30,218 nucleotides of DNA from a virus: IMG/VR virus record IMGVR_UViG_3300032278_000078, positions 1 through 30,218 of that record; one strand, given 5' to 3'. The position numbers were made by a program, and so were the translations under genes. The notes under the pieces are model-generated. The model did not search any database. It was given only the letters and a program-made list of their open reading frames with translations, and was not told the origin of the DNA. Of the stretch, positions 15,175 to 21,004 are shown piece by piece (position 1 is the first letter of the stretch; every line of letters begins with the position of its first letter).

Positions 15175-15237
15175 AATATTCTCCTATGTTATAGCATTAA
15201 AATTAAGTAAATCTTCCATAATCTACAATCAAAAAAC

Positions 15238-15269
15238 CCGTCCCCTGAAAAATGCACCAGCATTTTTCA
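15238..15269 (-). promoter_or_regulatory. Hairpin-plus-tail motif E1
   Basis: Minus strand: stem TGAAAAATGC/GCATTTTTCA with loop TGGT, then tail TCAGGGGACGG. Lies 64 bases before the start of the 245-aa gene. Shares loop TGGY and tail TCAG-NN-GACGG with E2 and E3. Promoter or conserved leader element. Confidence 0.6.
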
Positions 15270-15281
15270 AAGAATAATGGT

Positions 15282-15355
15282 GGAGTGCAGATAACGCCAT
15301 ATTTTTACAGTATTTAGTCTGCACTCCTATTCATATGTGTTTAACTCCATATGAA
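15282..15355 (-). ncRNA. Isolated copy of hairpin-array module
   Basis: Minus strand: TTCATATG/CATATGAA hairpin (10-base loop), TA linker, then GGAGTGCAG/CTGCACTCC with a 28-base loop. Same order, linker and arm sequence as the array at 13097-13458, 1.8 kb away. The loop sequences differ. Confidence 0.62.
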
Positions 15356-15436
15356 ATTCTTTTATATACTAGCCCAAGATATTATAAGTATATAAGAGAC
15401 ACCCTATTTTCATCGTAAGGTTATAATCTACTTGGC

Positions 15437-15491
15437 AAAAAAATAGCCCAAGCACCTGTACTTATTCAGCCAGCGTACTTGAGCTTTTTTT
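15437..15491 (-). terminator. Intrinsic terminator T2, possibly bidirectional
   Basis: Minus-strand stem AGCTCAAG/CTTGGGCT (one T-G pair) followed by TATTTTTTT. The other side carries seven T on the plus strand, so it may also stop plus-strand transcription. It follows the last gene of the six-gene operon 15493-16889 after one base. Confidence 0.85.
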
Positions 15492-15492
15492 A

Positions 15493-15756
15493 CTACTTTA
15501 CAAGTAGGAGACTAATTCCATTGACAACTCCACTAATCTTGTTTTCAAGAAACTCTTCCATATCTTGAGAGTCTGGTTTACCCTCATAGAACTCATGTTC
15601 AAGTGTTCCTTCTTTGTGGGCCACAAGTTGTGAGCTCCAATCTGCACCAGCAAGTCTTAACGCTTTGTAAGCTTCTTTGTCAAACTTTTTGGTGAAGGGG
15701 CTATGTCTTATTAGTTTTAGACTTTTAACACGATCGAGTAAGATTTTTATATCCAT
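15493..15756 (-). CDS. Small protein, unknown function (87 aa)
   Basis: 87 aa, no family recognised. Basic N-terminal half (LIRHSPFTKKFDKEAYKALR), acidic middle, hydrophobic C-terminus (VVNGISLLLVK). AAGGAGG precedes the ATG. Last gene of the small-gene operon and directly followed by terminator T2. Confidence 0.78.
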   Translation of the reverse strand: MDIKILLDRVKSLKLIRHSPFTKKFDKEAYKALRLAGADWSSQLVAHKEGTLEHEFYEGKPDSQDMEEFLENKISGVVNGISLLLVK

Positions 15757-15765
15757 ACTTCCTCC

Positions 15766-15915
15766 TTATATTTTATTATTATTAATTAGGTAATCAGCTT
15801 CATGTTTGAGCTTCTTAACTTCTTTTAGGCTCATTTCGCCTATTTGGTACACAGTCCATAGGTTGGCGATAAACCAACCTAGAACTAAACCTATGATGAA
15901 GGTTAATATACTCAT
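15766..15915 (-). CDS. 49-aa single-span membrane protein
   Basis: One membrane segment at residues 3-25 (ILTFIIGLVLGWFIANLW part), then a polar, Lys-rich tail of 24 residues. The ATG overlaps the previous stop as ATGA and a strong AAGGAGG site follows its stop. Small size and single span recall phage inner-membrane accessory proteins; no lysis partner is seen, so a holin role is not claimed. Confidence 0.72.
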   Translation of the reverse strand: MSILTFIIGLVLGWFIANLWTVYQIGEMSLKEVKKLKHEADYLINNNKI

Positions 15916-16316
15916 GATAGCCACCAATCCTGACTGCATTCTTTCTTACGAAAGTTGAGTATGTCTTTACGCTCCTTGTCAGTCGCTCCACATTCTATGC
16001 TTCCACCCCAGCATATACAGTCTCCGTCAACTCTATGAGCAAAGTAAGCTTTATCACTATCTGTGAAAGCCCTGTATTTAAAATAATCAGGGTATTTCTT
16101 ACTAGGAGGTGTTTCTTCTACTCCCTCAGTATGTAGCGTTACATCTGTTCTGAGCAATATACCTAGTGCTTCCCATGTATGGGGCTTTATAGTTTGTGTT
16201 AAGCCCAACTTATATATATATAAGTTAGTTAGCTCATTTGGTTCACTATTAAGTAATATACTTCTCATGGCTCTGTTGAGCCTTCTAGTGAGGTTATCTA
16301 GTTTATTTATACTCAT
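15912..16316 (-). CDS. Protein of unknown function (134 aa)
   Basis: Start taken at the ATG at 16316, with GGAGGAAG directly upstream and ATGA overlap with the previous stop; an earlier in-frame ATG at 16343 has no such support. N-terminal helix is basic (LTRRLNRAMRS). C-terminal half has CICWGGSIECG and a late Cys, three cysteines in all besides one in the tail, possibly a metal site. No family recognised. Confidence 0.75.
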   Translation of the reverse strand: MSINKLDNLTRRLNRAMRSILLNSEPNELTNLYIYKLGLTQTIKPHTWEALGILLRTDVTLHTEGVEETPPSKKYPDYFKYRAFTDSDKAYFAHRVDGDCICWGGSIECGATDKERKDILNFRKKECSQDWWLS

Positions 16317-16495
16317 GCTTCCTCCAGTATGCATTGTCTGCATTTAGGTGTTTCTACTGTTGGATAAGTATCTTCATACATTACTGGATGCTTGCATTGC
16401 ATGCAAAGTAATCTAAATCCTTCGCAAAGAGCATATTCAAAGTCGAATTGGTACCTCATAGCTGTTGCAAGTGGTTTGAAATTTATACCTTTCAT
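16313..16495 (-). CDS. Small zinc-ribbon protein (60 aa)
   Basis: 60 aa with two CxxC knuckles, CMQC (31-34) and CRQC (52-55), 17 residues apart, a typical zinc-ribbon arrangement. Preceded by a helix-prone N-terminus. ATGA overlaps at both ends. Likely binds nucleic acid or a protein partner; no specific family named. Confidence 0.75.
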   Translation of the reverse strand: MKGINFKPLATAMRYQFDFEYALCEGFRLLCMQCKHPVMYEDTYPTVETPKCRQCILEEA

Positions 16496-16653
16496 TTCAC
16501 ACCTCTCTTAGCTTTTTGGTAGACAGCTCTACCACAATTAGGATCTAAGATTCTAGTGTGATTGCCATTTCTGTGCTCTATACGATTATAGGCAACTGTT
16601 AGCATGTCGAAGCCGTTGGCTCTCATCATGCGTCTTAGTTTTTTAGCTTTCAT
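16492..16653 (-). CDS. 53-aa basic protein
   Basis: Starts MKAKKLRRMM with GGAGG seven bases upstream; strongly basic at both ends (KAKRGVK tail). ATGA overlap at each end confirms its place in the coupled chain. May bind nucleic acid by charge; no family recognised. Confidence 0.72.
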   Translation of the reverse strand: MKAKKLRRMMRANGFDMLTVAYNRIEHRNGNHTRILDPNCGRAVYQKAKRGVK

Positions 16654-16889
16654 TGCAATCCTCCTATTTCATCATCAGATTCAGCGTCTAATGGGCCACC
16701 GAAAGCGTCTTCCCATTCTTCTAGAGTTATGCCAGTCATTAGGAATTCTCTATCTGTACTAGATAGATTTGGGCATATTTCTTGAATCAAGCCTGTGTCA
16801 GAGGTTAAATCTCTAGCTTGTTGGTCAGTTATTGGGACTTCTTTTGTGTGCTCAGTCCCAGTGAGCAACGATATTCTCCTTATCAACAT
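16650..16889 (-). CDS. Small conserved protein, unknown function (79 aa)
   Basis: 79 aa. It matches from memory a small protein family common on plasmids and phages: basic start with a LTG turn, E-V-P-I-T-x-x-Q, LIQEICPNLS, then DREFLMTGIT-x-EEW. Function unknown in all cases I recall. First gene of the six-gene operon, with AGGAG upstream and motif E2 61 bases before its ATG. Confidence 0.85.
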   Translation of the reverse strand: MLIRRISLLTGTEHTKEVPITDQQARDLTSDTGLIQEICPNLSSTDREFLMTGITLEEWEDAFGGPLDAESDDEIGGLQ

Positions 16890-16949
16890 GTTTTTCTCCT
16901 ATTTTGTTGGTTAAAGTAGAGAGGATATATGGTCATATCCTCATAAATA

Positions 16950-16982
16950 CCGTCTGCTGATATGCGCGCCAGCGCATATCGT
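16950..16982 (-). promoter_or_regulatory. Hairpin-plus-tail motif E2
   Basis: Minus strand: perfect 9-bp stem GATATGCGC/GCGCATATC with loop TGGC, then TCAGCAGACGG. It lies 61 bases before the 79-aa gene that opens the six-gene operon. A second hairpin (GAGGATAT/ATATCCTC, 16921-16942) lies between it and the gene. Confidence 0.6.
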
Positions 16983-16991
16983 TCGATGTTG

Positions 16992-17330
16992 GTGGTACAC
17001 AGTGGTACACATTAAGCTATTGAATATATTGAAGAAGTTGCTGTACAGCGTGTTTTGTGTACCACTAACGATTTAGGCGTGGTGGTACACACTAAGTCAT
17101 TGATTTTGTGGGGTATTTCAGACGTAATTGGGCTTGTGTACCATGTGTACCGTCTAATATTCATATTCATACATTCTATGATAAATATCTATGGTCGATG
17201 GTCTATGGTTAAACAGCGAAATTAGCTGGTACACGTGGTACACGTGGTACACATTATGAAATGTCCTTTTAAATCAACAGCTTAGGTGTGTACCACGTCC
17301 GTGGCGATTGCCGGTGTGTACCGGTACACA
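16992..17330. repeat. GTGGTACACA iteron cluster, candidate origin
   Basis: Twelve copies of GTGGTACACA or close variants in 339 bases. Direct: 16992, 17002, 17082, 17226, 17235, 17244. Inverted: 17056, 17135, 17144, 17287. The last two form a perfect 16-bp palindrome, TGTGTACCGGTACACA (17315-17330). Copies at 17226-17253 are tandem with a 9-base period. An AT-rich stretch lies inside. The layout is that of an iteron origin bound by an initiator, or of a multi-site operator. No iteron-type initiator gene is recognised in the window. Confidence 0.7.
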
Positions 17331-17337
17331 GGGGTCT

Positions 17338-17376
17338 CTTGGACGGATGCCCTTTTTTACAGAAAAGGGGTCCAAG
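17338..17376. repeat. Interrupted hairpin beside iterons
   Basis: CTTGGAC/GTCCAAG outer arms and CCCTTTT/AAAAGGG inner arms, with a five-base GGATG bulge on one side. No T-tract of terminator type. May be part of the candidate origin. Confidence 0.5.
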
Positions 17377-17403
17377 TACGCTGTACAGTCCACATCGCTA
17401 ACG

Positions 17404-17453
17404 CGATGATAGTAGTAAATCAGCTCGCACACCTCGCTGATGATAGTAGTAAT
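17404..17453. repeat. Direct repeat GATGATAGTAGTAA, two copies
   Basis: Exact 14-base copies at about 17404 and 17439, 35 bases apart, each next to a small hairpin (CATCGC/GCGATG and ATCAGC/GCTGAT). GCACACC occurs several times in the next 70 bases. Likely part of the same origin or regulatory block. Confidence 0.55.
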
Positions 17454-17514
17454 AGCACACCGCACACCTAACGATGTCACCCGCACACCGCACACGAGGG
17501 AGGAGCCAGGTGTT

Positions 17515-17561
17515 CAGCCAGGGATGGCTGCTTTCAGATGTATTAGCCAGGGATGGCTAAT
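17515..17561 (+). ncRNA. Twin CAGGGATG hairpins, candidate CsrA-binding sites
   Basis: Two perfect hairpins with the same AGCCA-GGGA-TGGCT core: CAGCCA/TGGCTG (17515-17530) and TTAGCCA/TGGCTAA (17543-17560). Each presents CAGGGATG with GGA in the loop on the plus strand, matching the CARGGAUG core known for CsrA sites. Whether this strand is transcribed here is not shown by the sequence. Confidence 0.45.
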
Positions 17562-17604
17562 GCCTTTCAAGTGGTGTCCCCCCGGTGTTATCGGCTTAGT
17601 ATAA

Positions 17605-17639
17605 AAAAAGCCCTGAGAGTAGTTGATACTCCCAAGGCT
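17605..17639 (-). terminator. Intrinsic terminator T3
   Basis: Minus-strand stem of 13 pairs, AGCCTTGGGAGTA/TACTCTCAGGGCT with two G-U pairs, five-base loop, then seven T. It closes the two-gene unit 17654-18317. Confidence 0.88.
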
Positions 17640-17653
17640 AATTTCAGTCTAGA

Positions 17654-17986
17654 TTAAGACTCTTGTTGAGGTGAGACCTCGGCTCTTTTAGCTCTTAATT
17701 GCTTAAGTTCTATGTCCATGAATGCTAGTTCTTCGTCATAGTTCACTCCCTCTTGGGGTTTATGATCTCTGAGAAGTCTTACAGCGTCCATTTTTAGCTC
17801 TAAAGTCTCTATTTGATCGTCTAAGTCTCCTACTCTTAGTTGATCTAAGCGGTTAGCAGTTAGCTGAAGTTCAGCATATCTTTTTTGTAGATAAGCTAGT
17901 CCATCTTTAGCGGTTAAGATACCCTGAGCCAGAAGTGTTGTAAGTACTCCTAGCTCTGCTTTTACATCTCTTTTGGAATCAACCAT
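17654..17986 (-). CDS. Small coiled-coil protein, unknown function (110 aa)
   Basis: Start at the ATG at 17986 with GGAG nine bases upstream; a TTG one codon earlier is possible. Long helices with heptad-like leucines (LDDQIETLELKMDAVRLL and FMDIELKQLRAKRA) suggest a coiled coil. No family recognised. It overlaps the preceding gene by eight bases and is followed by T3. Confidence 0.8.
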   Translation of the reverse strand: MVDSKRDVKAELGVLTTLLAQGILTAKDGLAYLQKRYAELQLTANRLDQLRVGDLDDQIETLELKMDAVRLLRDHKPQEGVNYDEELAFMDIELKQLRAKRAEVSPQQES

Positions 17987-18317
17987 CAAAGATATCTCCG
18001 GGCTCTGAAGCGACTTTCTTCGTAGATGTAGCCTTTTTCTTAGTAGGCTTGAATTTATCTTGAAGGAAGTGGACTGTATCCATGGGAACTTGAGTGTTGA
18101 CCCATCTTAGTCCTGATTCTTCTCTTTTATCTATAATCTGTACTCTCTTATTCTCTAAGGGAATAGGTAGATCATATCTGTCATTGATAGAACCATCTCC
18201 GTTTTGGTATCCAACACCGATTTTAAGCAGAGAGGATTTGGTTTCTCCCGTTTCTTTATCGATGTAGTGTCCCATGCTTACGCATATATCATAAATAACT
18301 TTTTGGAAAGCTGCCAT
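17979..18317 (-). CDS. Small protein, unknown function (112 aa)
   Basis: 112 aa. N-terminal two thirds have beta-strand pattern (LLKIGVGYQNGDGSIN, then RVQIIDKREES); the tail is Lys/Thr-rich (TKKKATSTKK) and ends acidic. A small beta-barrel with a charged tail could suit a single-strand DNA-binding protein, but no family is recognised. AGAGG precedes the ATG. First gene of the unit below motif E3 and the first minus-strand gene at the divergent junction. Confidence 0.78.
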   Translation of the reverse strand: MAAFQKVIYDICVSMGHYIDKETGETKSSLLKIGVGYQNGDGSINDRYDLPIPLENKRVQIIDKREESGLRWVNTQVPMDTVHFLQDKFKPTKKKATSTKKVASEPGDIFDG

Positions 18318-18584
18318 GATATTTACCTCTAGGCTGTGTTAGATTTAAGAGAAGAAGAAGGACCAGCCATAAAATCTATCTTAATCTCATATGTTCCGTC
18401 CCCTGAAATACACGCCAGTGGATTTTCCCTAAATCGAAAACAAGGTTCCAATGGTCGGATTCGGAACGAGCTGCTCAGGAGATGAAAAAGGGGGGACACC
18501 ACTTGTGGTGGCAACACTACAAACACTGTGTGAGTGATATATTTAAAAATTTTCAAATAATTTTTTTTATGATATGGTTTTGGC
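18318..18584. other. Divergent junction between the two arms
   Basis: 267 bases without a gene. Holds E3 (minus), one arm of the 16-base inverted repeat, and an AT-rich run at 18538-18575 just before the first plus-strand gene. The promoter of the right arm should lie here, but no clear -35/-10 pair is seen. Confidence 0.6.
18396..18427 (-). promoter_or_regulatory. Hairpin-plus-tail motif E3
   Basis: Minus strand: imperfect stem GAAA-T-CAC with a bulge and one mismatch, loop TGGC, then TCAGGGGACGG, identical to the E1 tail. 79 bases before the 112-aa gene. Confidence 0.55.
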
Positions 18585-19061
18585 ATGGGGACAAGGACCT
18601 GTGCTGATTGTAAAAAGGAATTACCTCTAGAAGAGTTTGAAGTTCTCAAGGGGAAATGGAAAAGATCCATTTGCAAAAAGTGCAGAACAGTAGAGCAAAA
18701 CAAAAATAGGAGTAAAACACCTAAATCTTATTTATCTCACCTGCATGCTCAGTTGAAGTACTCTAGAAATCAGAAAAATCCAGATATGGAATGGGCCATC
18801 GACCCTGGACATTTGGTAGTGATATGGGAACAACAAAAAGGGCGTTGTGCCCTTAGCGGTCATTACATGACACACATTAAGGATGGAAGTGGTGTACACG
18901 ACTTTAATGTTTCTATAGACAGAATTAACCCAAACTTACACTACATACCTGGGAACATTCAACTTGTGTGTCATCGGGCAAATATAATGAAACATAACCT
19001 AACTCAGGACATGTTTTGGCACTGGTGTAAGAATATAGTTACTACTATGGATGATATTTGA
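18585..19061 (+). CDS. HNH endonuclease
   Basis: 158 aa. N-terminal zinc finger with CADC (6-9) and CKKC (30-33). C-terminal HNH core: CALSG (C88), VSIDRINP (D112), PGNIQLVCHRAN (N124, C129, H130, N133). Nicking or cutting endonuclease. HNH genes next to terminase are known to assist DNA packaging in several phages, though a homing endonuclease is an alternative since the gene leads the right arm and has no visible Shine-Dalgarno. Its end overlaps the next ORF by 11 bases. Confidence 0.88.
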   Translation: MGTRTCADCKKELPLEEFEVLKGKWKRSICKKCRTVEQNKNRSKTPKSYLSHLHAQLKYSRNQKNPDMEWAIDPGHLVVIWEQQKGRCALSGHYMTHIKDGSGVHDFNVSIDRINPNLHYIPGNIQLVCHRANIMKHNLTQDMFWHWCKNIVTTMDDI

Positions 19062-19281
19062 TACCATTATGGAGATGAAAGAAGGAATCTTGCGTTCGGT
19101 TCAGAAGAAGCTTATAGCAGACATATCCAATTACGATACGAACCTAGAAATTTTATTAACTAAAAGTGTCGGTATAGGGGAACACTCTGATATAACATCT
19201 GAAGTGGAACAGTGGATAAAGAAAATCGGTGAGGCTAAGGAGGCCGTATCCGTTATTGACGAAAAACTTAATTCGGAATAA
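19051..19281 (+). CDS. Small helical protein, unknown function (76 aa)
   Basis: 76 aa, two helices with heptad-like spacing, Glu/Lys-rich, no cysteine. Start is uncertain: ATG at 19051 overlaps the HNH end, with later ATGs at 19069 and 19075; none has a strong ribosome binding site. It sits directly before the small terminase, three bases from its ATG, and may be a packaging accessory. Confidence 0.7.
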   Translation: MIFDTIMEMKEGILRSVQKKLIADISNYDTNLEILLTKSVGIGEHSDITSEVEQWIKKIGEAKEAVSVIDEKLNSE

Positions 19282-19283
19282 TT

Positions 19284-19760
19284 ATGTCGGATTCTGAGAG
19301 GGCTGAACTTCAGTCACACTACCCTTATATGGGGTTAAATTTAAACGAACTTAGCGTTCAAGAAGAACGGTTAATATTGTATCACCTCAAAGGTATGACT
19401 AAAGCTGCCGCTGGACGCGCAGCTGGGTATCTAAACATAGAGCATGTCTACGACATATTTAAAAAACCAAAAATTATTCAGGCGGTTAATTACCTACGTG
19501 AAGAAAGCAGGCGCGAGTTTAACTTTGATAAGGGGACTGCTACCTCAATGTATCTCGAAGCCCATCGAAAGTCAGCTAATGCTACGGAAGAAAAAAATAT
19601 CATTGATTCAATGTGCAAGCTCCATGGTCTATTTGCTCCAGAGAATCCTACCCAAATAAATATAATTAATGGCGAGGTGGAGAAGCTTGAGAACCTATCA
19701 GATGAGGAGCTGTTAAAAATAGCTGGGGATGATGTTGCGTACTTGGAGCCAGCCAGATGA
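19284..19760 (+). CDS. terS: Terminase small subunit (probable)
   Basis: 158 aa. N-terminal helix-turn-helix pattern (LKGMTKAAAGRAAGYLNIEHVYDIFKK region, about 35-60) of the kind found in phage small terminases, followed by helices that would form the ring (ATSMYLEAHRKSAN and NIIDSMCKLHGLF) and an acidic C-terminus that typically contacts the large subunit. It should recognise phage DNA and start packaging. Supported by position two genes before terL. No strong Shine-Dalgarno. Confidence 0.85.
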   Translation: MSDSERAELQSHYPYMGLNLNELSVQEERLILYHLKGMTKAAAGRAAGYLNIEHVYDIFKKPKIIQAVNYLREESRREFNFDKGTATSMYLEAHRKSANATEEKNIIDSMCKLHGLFAPENPTQINIINGEVEKLENLSDEELLKIAGDDVAYLEPAR

Positions 19761-19769
19761 GTTTAAAAC

Positions 19770-19883
19770 ATGATAAAAAAGATAAAAAAGATAATAAACC
19801 AATCATTTCCAATACATTACATATTTTGGGCACTGTTAACTATATTGATATGCCTACTATATGGAGTTATTAAATTAGTGTAA
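19770..19883 (+). CDS. 37-aa membrane protein
   Basis: Positively charged start (MIKKIKKIINQ) followed by one membrane span (about 18-36, FWALLTILICLLYGVI). Its stop overlaps the next ATG as TAATG. A second frame in the same DNA (19757-19873, 38 aa, ATGA-linked to terS) is hydrophilic and low in complexity; the membrane frame is preferred because of its clear physical pattern and coupling to the next gene. Function unknown. Confidence 0.6.
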   Translation: MIKKIKKIINQSFPIHYIFWALLTILICLLYGVIKLV

Positions 19884-21004
19884 TGAGTTTAGGTGAAGTT
19901 GATCAATCATTGATGAGTCTTAGGGATAATATTGATAACCCACCGCCTTTCCAAGCGCGAATTGAGGACCCTTATTTGTTCGGACATATATTTGATGAGG
20001 AGACTGGATCTGTAAAGACACATAGGATGGCTCAGATGGATAATTACGCTTTCCCTATGATTCAGTTTCAAAGATCAGGCCCAGATATTGGGACTTTAAA
20101 AGATTTTGGTGATGATAAATTTGGAGCTTGGGAGGCGGCTAAGAAAGCAGGGAACTATAAAAAATTTGATACAATTCCAGAAGCAGAAGCATATGCGGCA
20201 GGTGGTTACAAAACTCCAGAGCTTGAGCACTACGGTAAAGTAGAATCAAAACATGCTAGAACTGGTAATAAACAAGAGCTTTGGCCAGAATATCATTTTG
20301 AACCTGGACTAGGGGAAGTAGCTCCTATAATTGAGTTTGGTTATGGGTTAGGTAAAGTAGCAGTCAAGGCAGCAGTCAATGCAGCAAGTAGAACTAAAAT
20401 GTATTCTGATCAAATTGTGGATAGATTTACTAAAAGTAAAACACCTAAAAAGACATATCATGGTGGGGAAGCAAATGTAAACCCATTAAAAGCTACTTAT
20501 GACCGTGCTAAAGAAGGCCAAAAAATAGACAATATAATACCTTATCGGGTTTTTGGTGATGAAGGAGGCGAACAAGTGGTAAAAGAATTAGGTAAGATTG
20601 GGTATAGCCCCTTTCAATCAGCTCTTTATACTGGTACAAAAGATGTAGCAGTAGCATATGGGCGTGGGCCTAATAAAAGTGTATATGAGATAGATATTTC
20701 GTCAGTTAAAAAAATATTTGACACTAATAAACCCTCAAAGTTTATAAAAGGGAAACTAGATAAGGAAATAAAAATAGCTGAAAAATCAAAAGATGGTTGG
20801 CGAGCAGCAGACCTTCGTACGTTACGAGAAGAAAAATACCTGTCACATCTTACAGAGTCACAAAGACAGTTTTTAGAAAAATATGGGTATCAGGCGGTTA
20901 AAACTATAGAACAGCACCACGTGGGTAAGGGTCTGGTAACGGATAGTCCAGCAATCCTTCTTCTCAGACCCGAGAAATATAAGATTAAAGAATTATTACC
21001 ATGA
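19883..21004 (+). CDS. Virion-associated protein with possible ADP-ribosyltransferase-like domain
   Basis: 373 aa. N-terminal region (about 40-110) has the order AFPMIQ, a variable loop, then KKFDTIPEAEAYAAGG, a small domain I associate with podovirus structural or injected proteins. C-terminal region has YHGG (192-195), then SALYTGTKDVAVAYG (246-260) and VYEIDIS (267-273), which resembles the H-Y pattern of ADP-ribosyltransferase folds (YHG turn, Y-T-x-x-x-x-V-A-x-x-Y helix, V-Y-E-x-x-I strand). The third catalytic residue is not clear. It lies between terS and terL, overlapping both neighbours. If the fold is right, an injected toxin-like enzyme is possible; otherwise a packaging or head protein. 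Confidence 0.6.
   Translation: MSLGEVDQSLMSLRDNIDNPPPFQARIEDPYLFGHIFDEETGSVKTHRMAQMDNYAFPMIQFQRSGPDIGTLKDFGDDKFGAWEAAKKAGNYKKFDTIPEAEAYAAGGYKTPELEHYGKVESKHARTGNKQELWPEYHFEPGLGEVAPIIEFGYGLGKVAVKAAVNAASRTKMYSDQIVDRFTKSKTPKKTYHGGEANVNPLKATYDRAKEGQKIDNIIPYRVFGDEGGEQVVKELGKIGYSPFQSALYTGTKDVAVAYGRGPNKSVYEIDISSVKKIFDTNKPSKFIKGKLDKEIKIAEKSKDGWRAADLRTLREEKYLSHLTESQRQFLEKYGYQAVKTIEQHHVGKGLVTDSPAILLLRPEKYKIKELLP

Larger units (their letters stand above)
15175..15492 (-). other. 318-base non-coding region
   Basis: Holds, from high to low coordinates, terminator T2 (15437-15491), a copy of the hairpin-array module (15282-15355) and motif E1 (15238-15269), followed by the leader of the 245-aa gene. No gene seen. 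Confidence 0.7.
16890..17653. other. 764-base non-coding block, candidate replication origin
   Basis: No credible gene on either strand. It contains motif E2, the iteron cluster (16992-17330), an AT-rich stretch (about 17155-17215), an interrupted hairpin (17338-17376), two 14-base direct repeats, GCACACC repeats, twin CAGGGATG hairpins (17515-17561), one arm of a 16-base inverted repeat and terminator T3. Confidence 0.7.
17568..18505. repeat. 16-base inverted repeat flanking a two-gene unit
   Basis: CAAGTGGTGTCCCCCC at 17568-17583 and its exact complement at 18490-18505, 938 bases end to end, enclosing terminator T3, the two genes at 17654-18317 and motif E3. Could be paired operators or promoters facing outward, or ends of a transferred segment; no target duplication was seen. 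Confidence 0.6.

Noticed and set aside
17274-17495. Short open frames on both strands in the iteron block
   Set aside because: They consist of translated repeats (CTTS, VRCTVH type), have no ribosome binding site and overlap each other.
15238-18427. Hammerhead-type ribozyme at motif E (GTC and CTGA are present)
   Set aside because: The required CUGAUGA and GAAA core strands are missing in all three copies.
18329-18703. 124-aa minus-strand frame over the divergent junction
   Set aside because: It runs antisense into the HNH gene and across motif E3, with no start signal.
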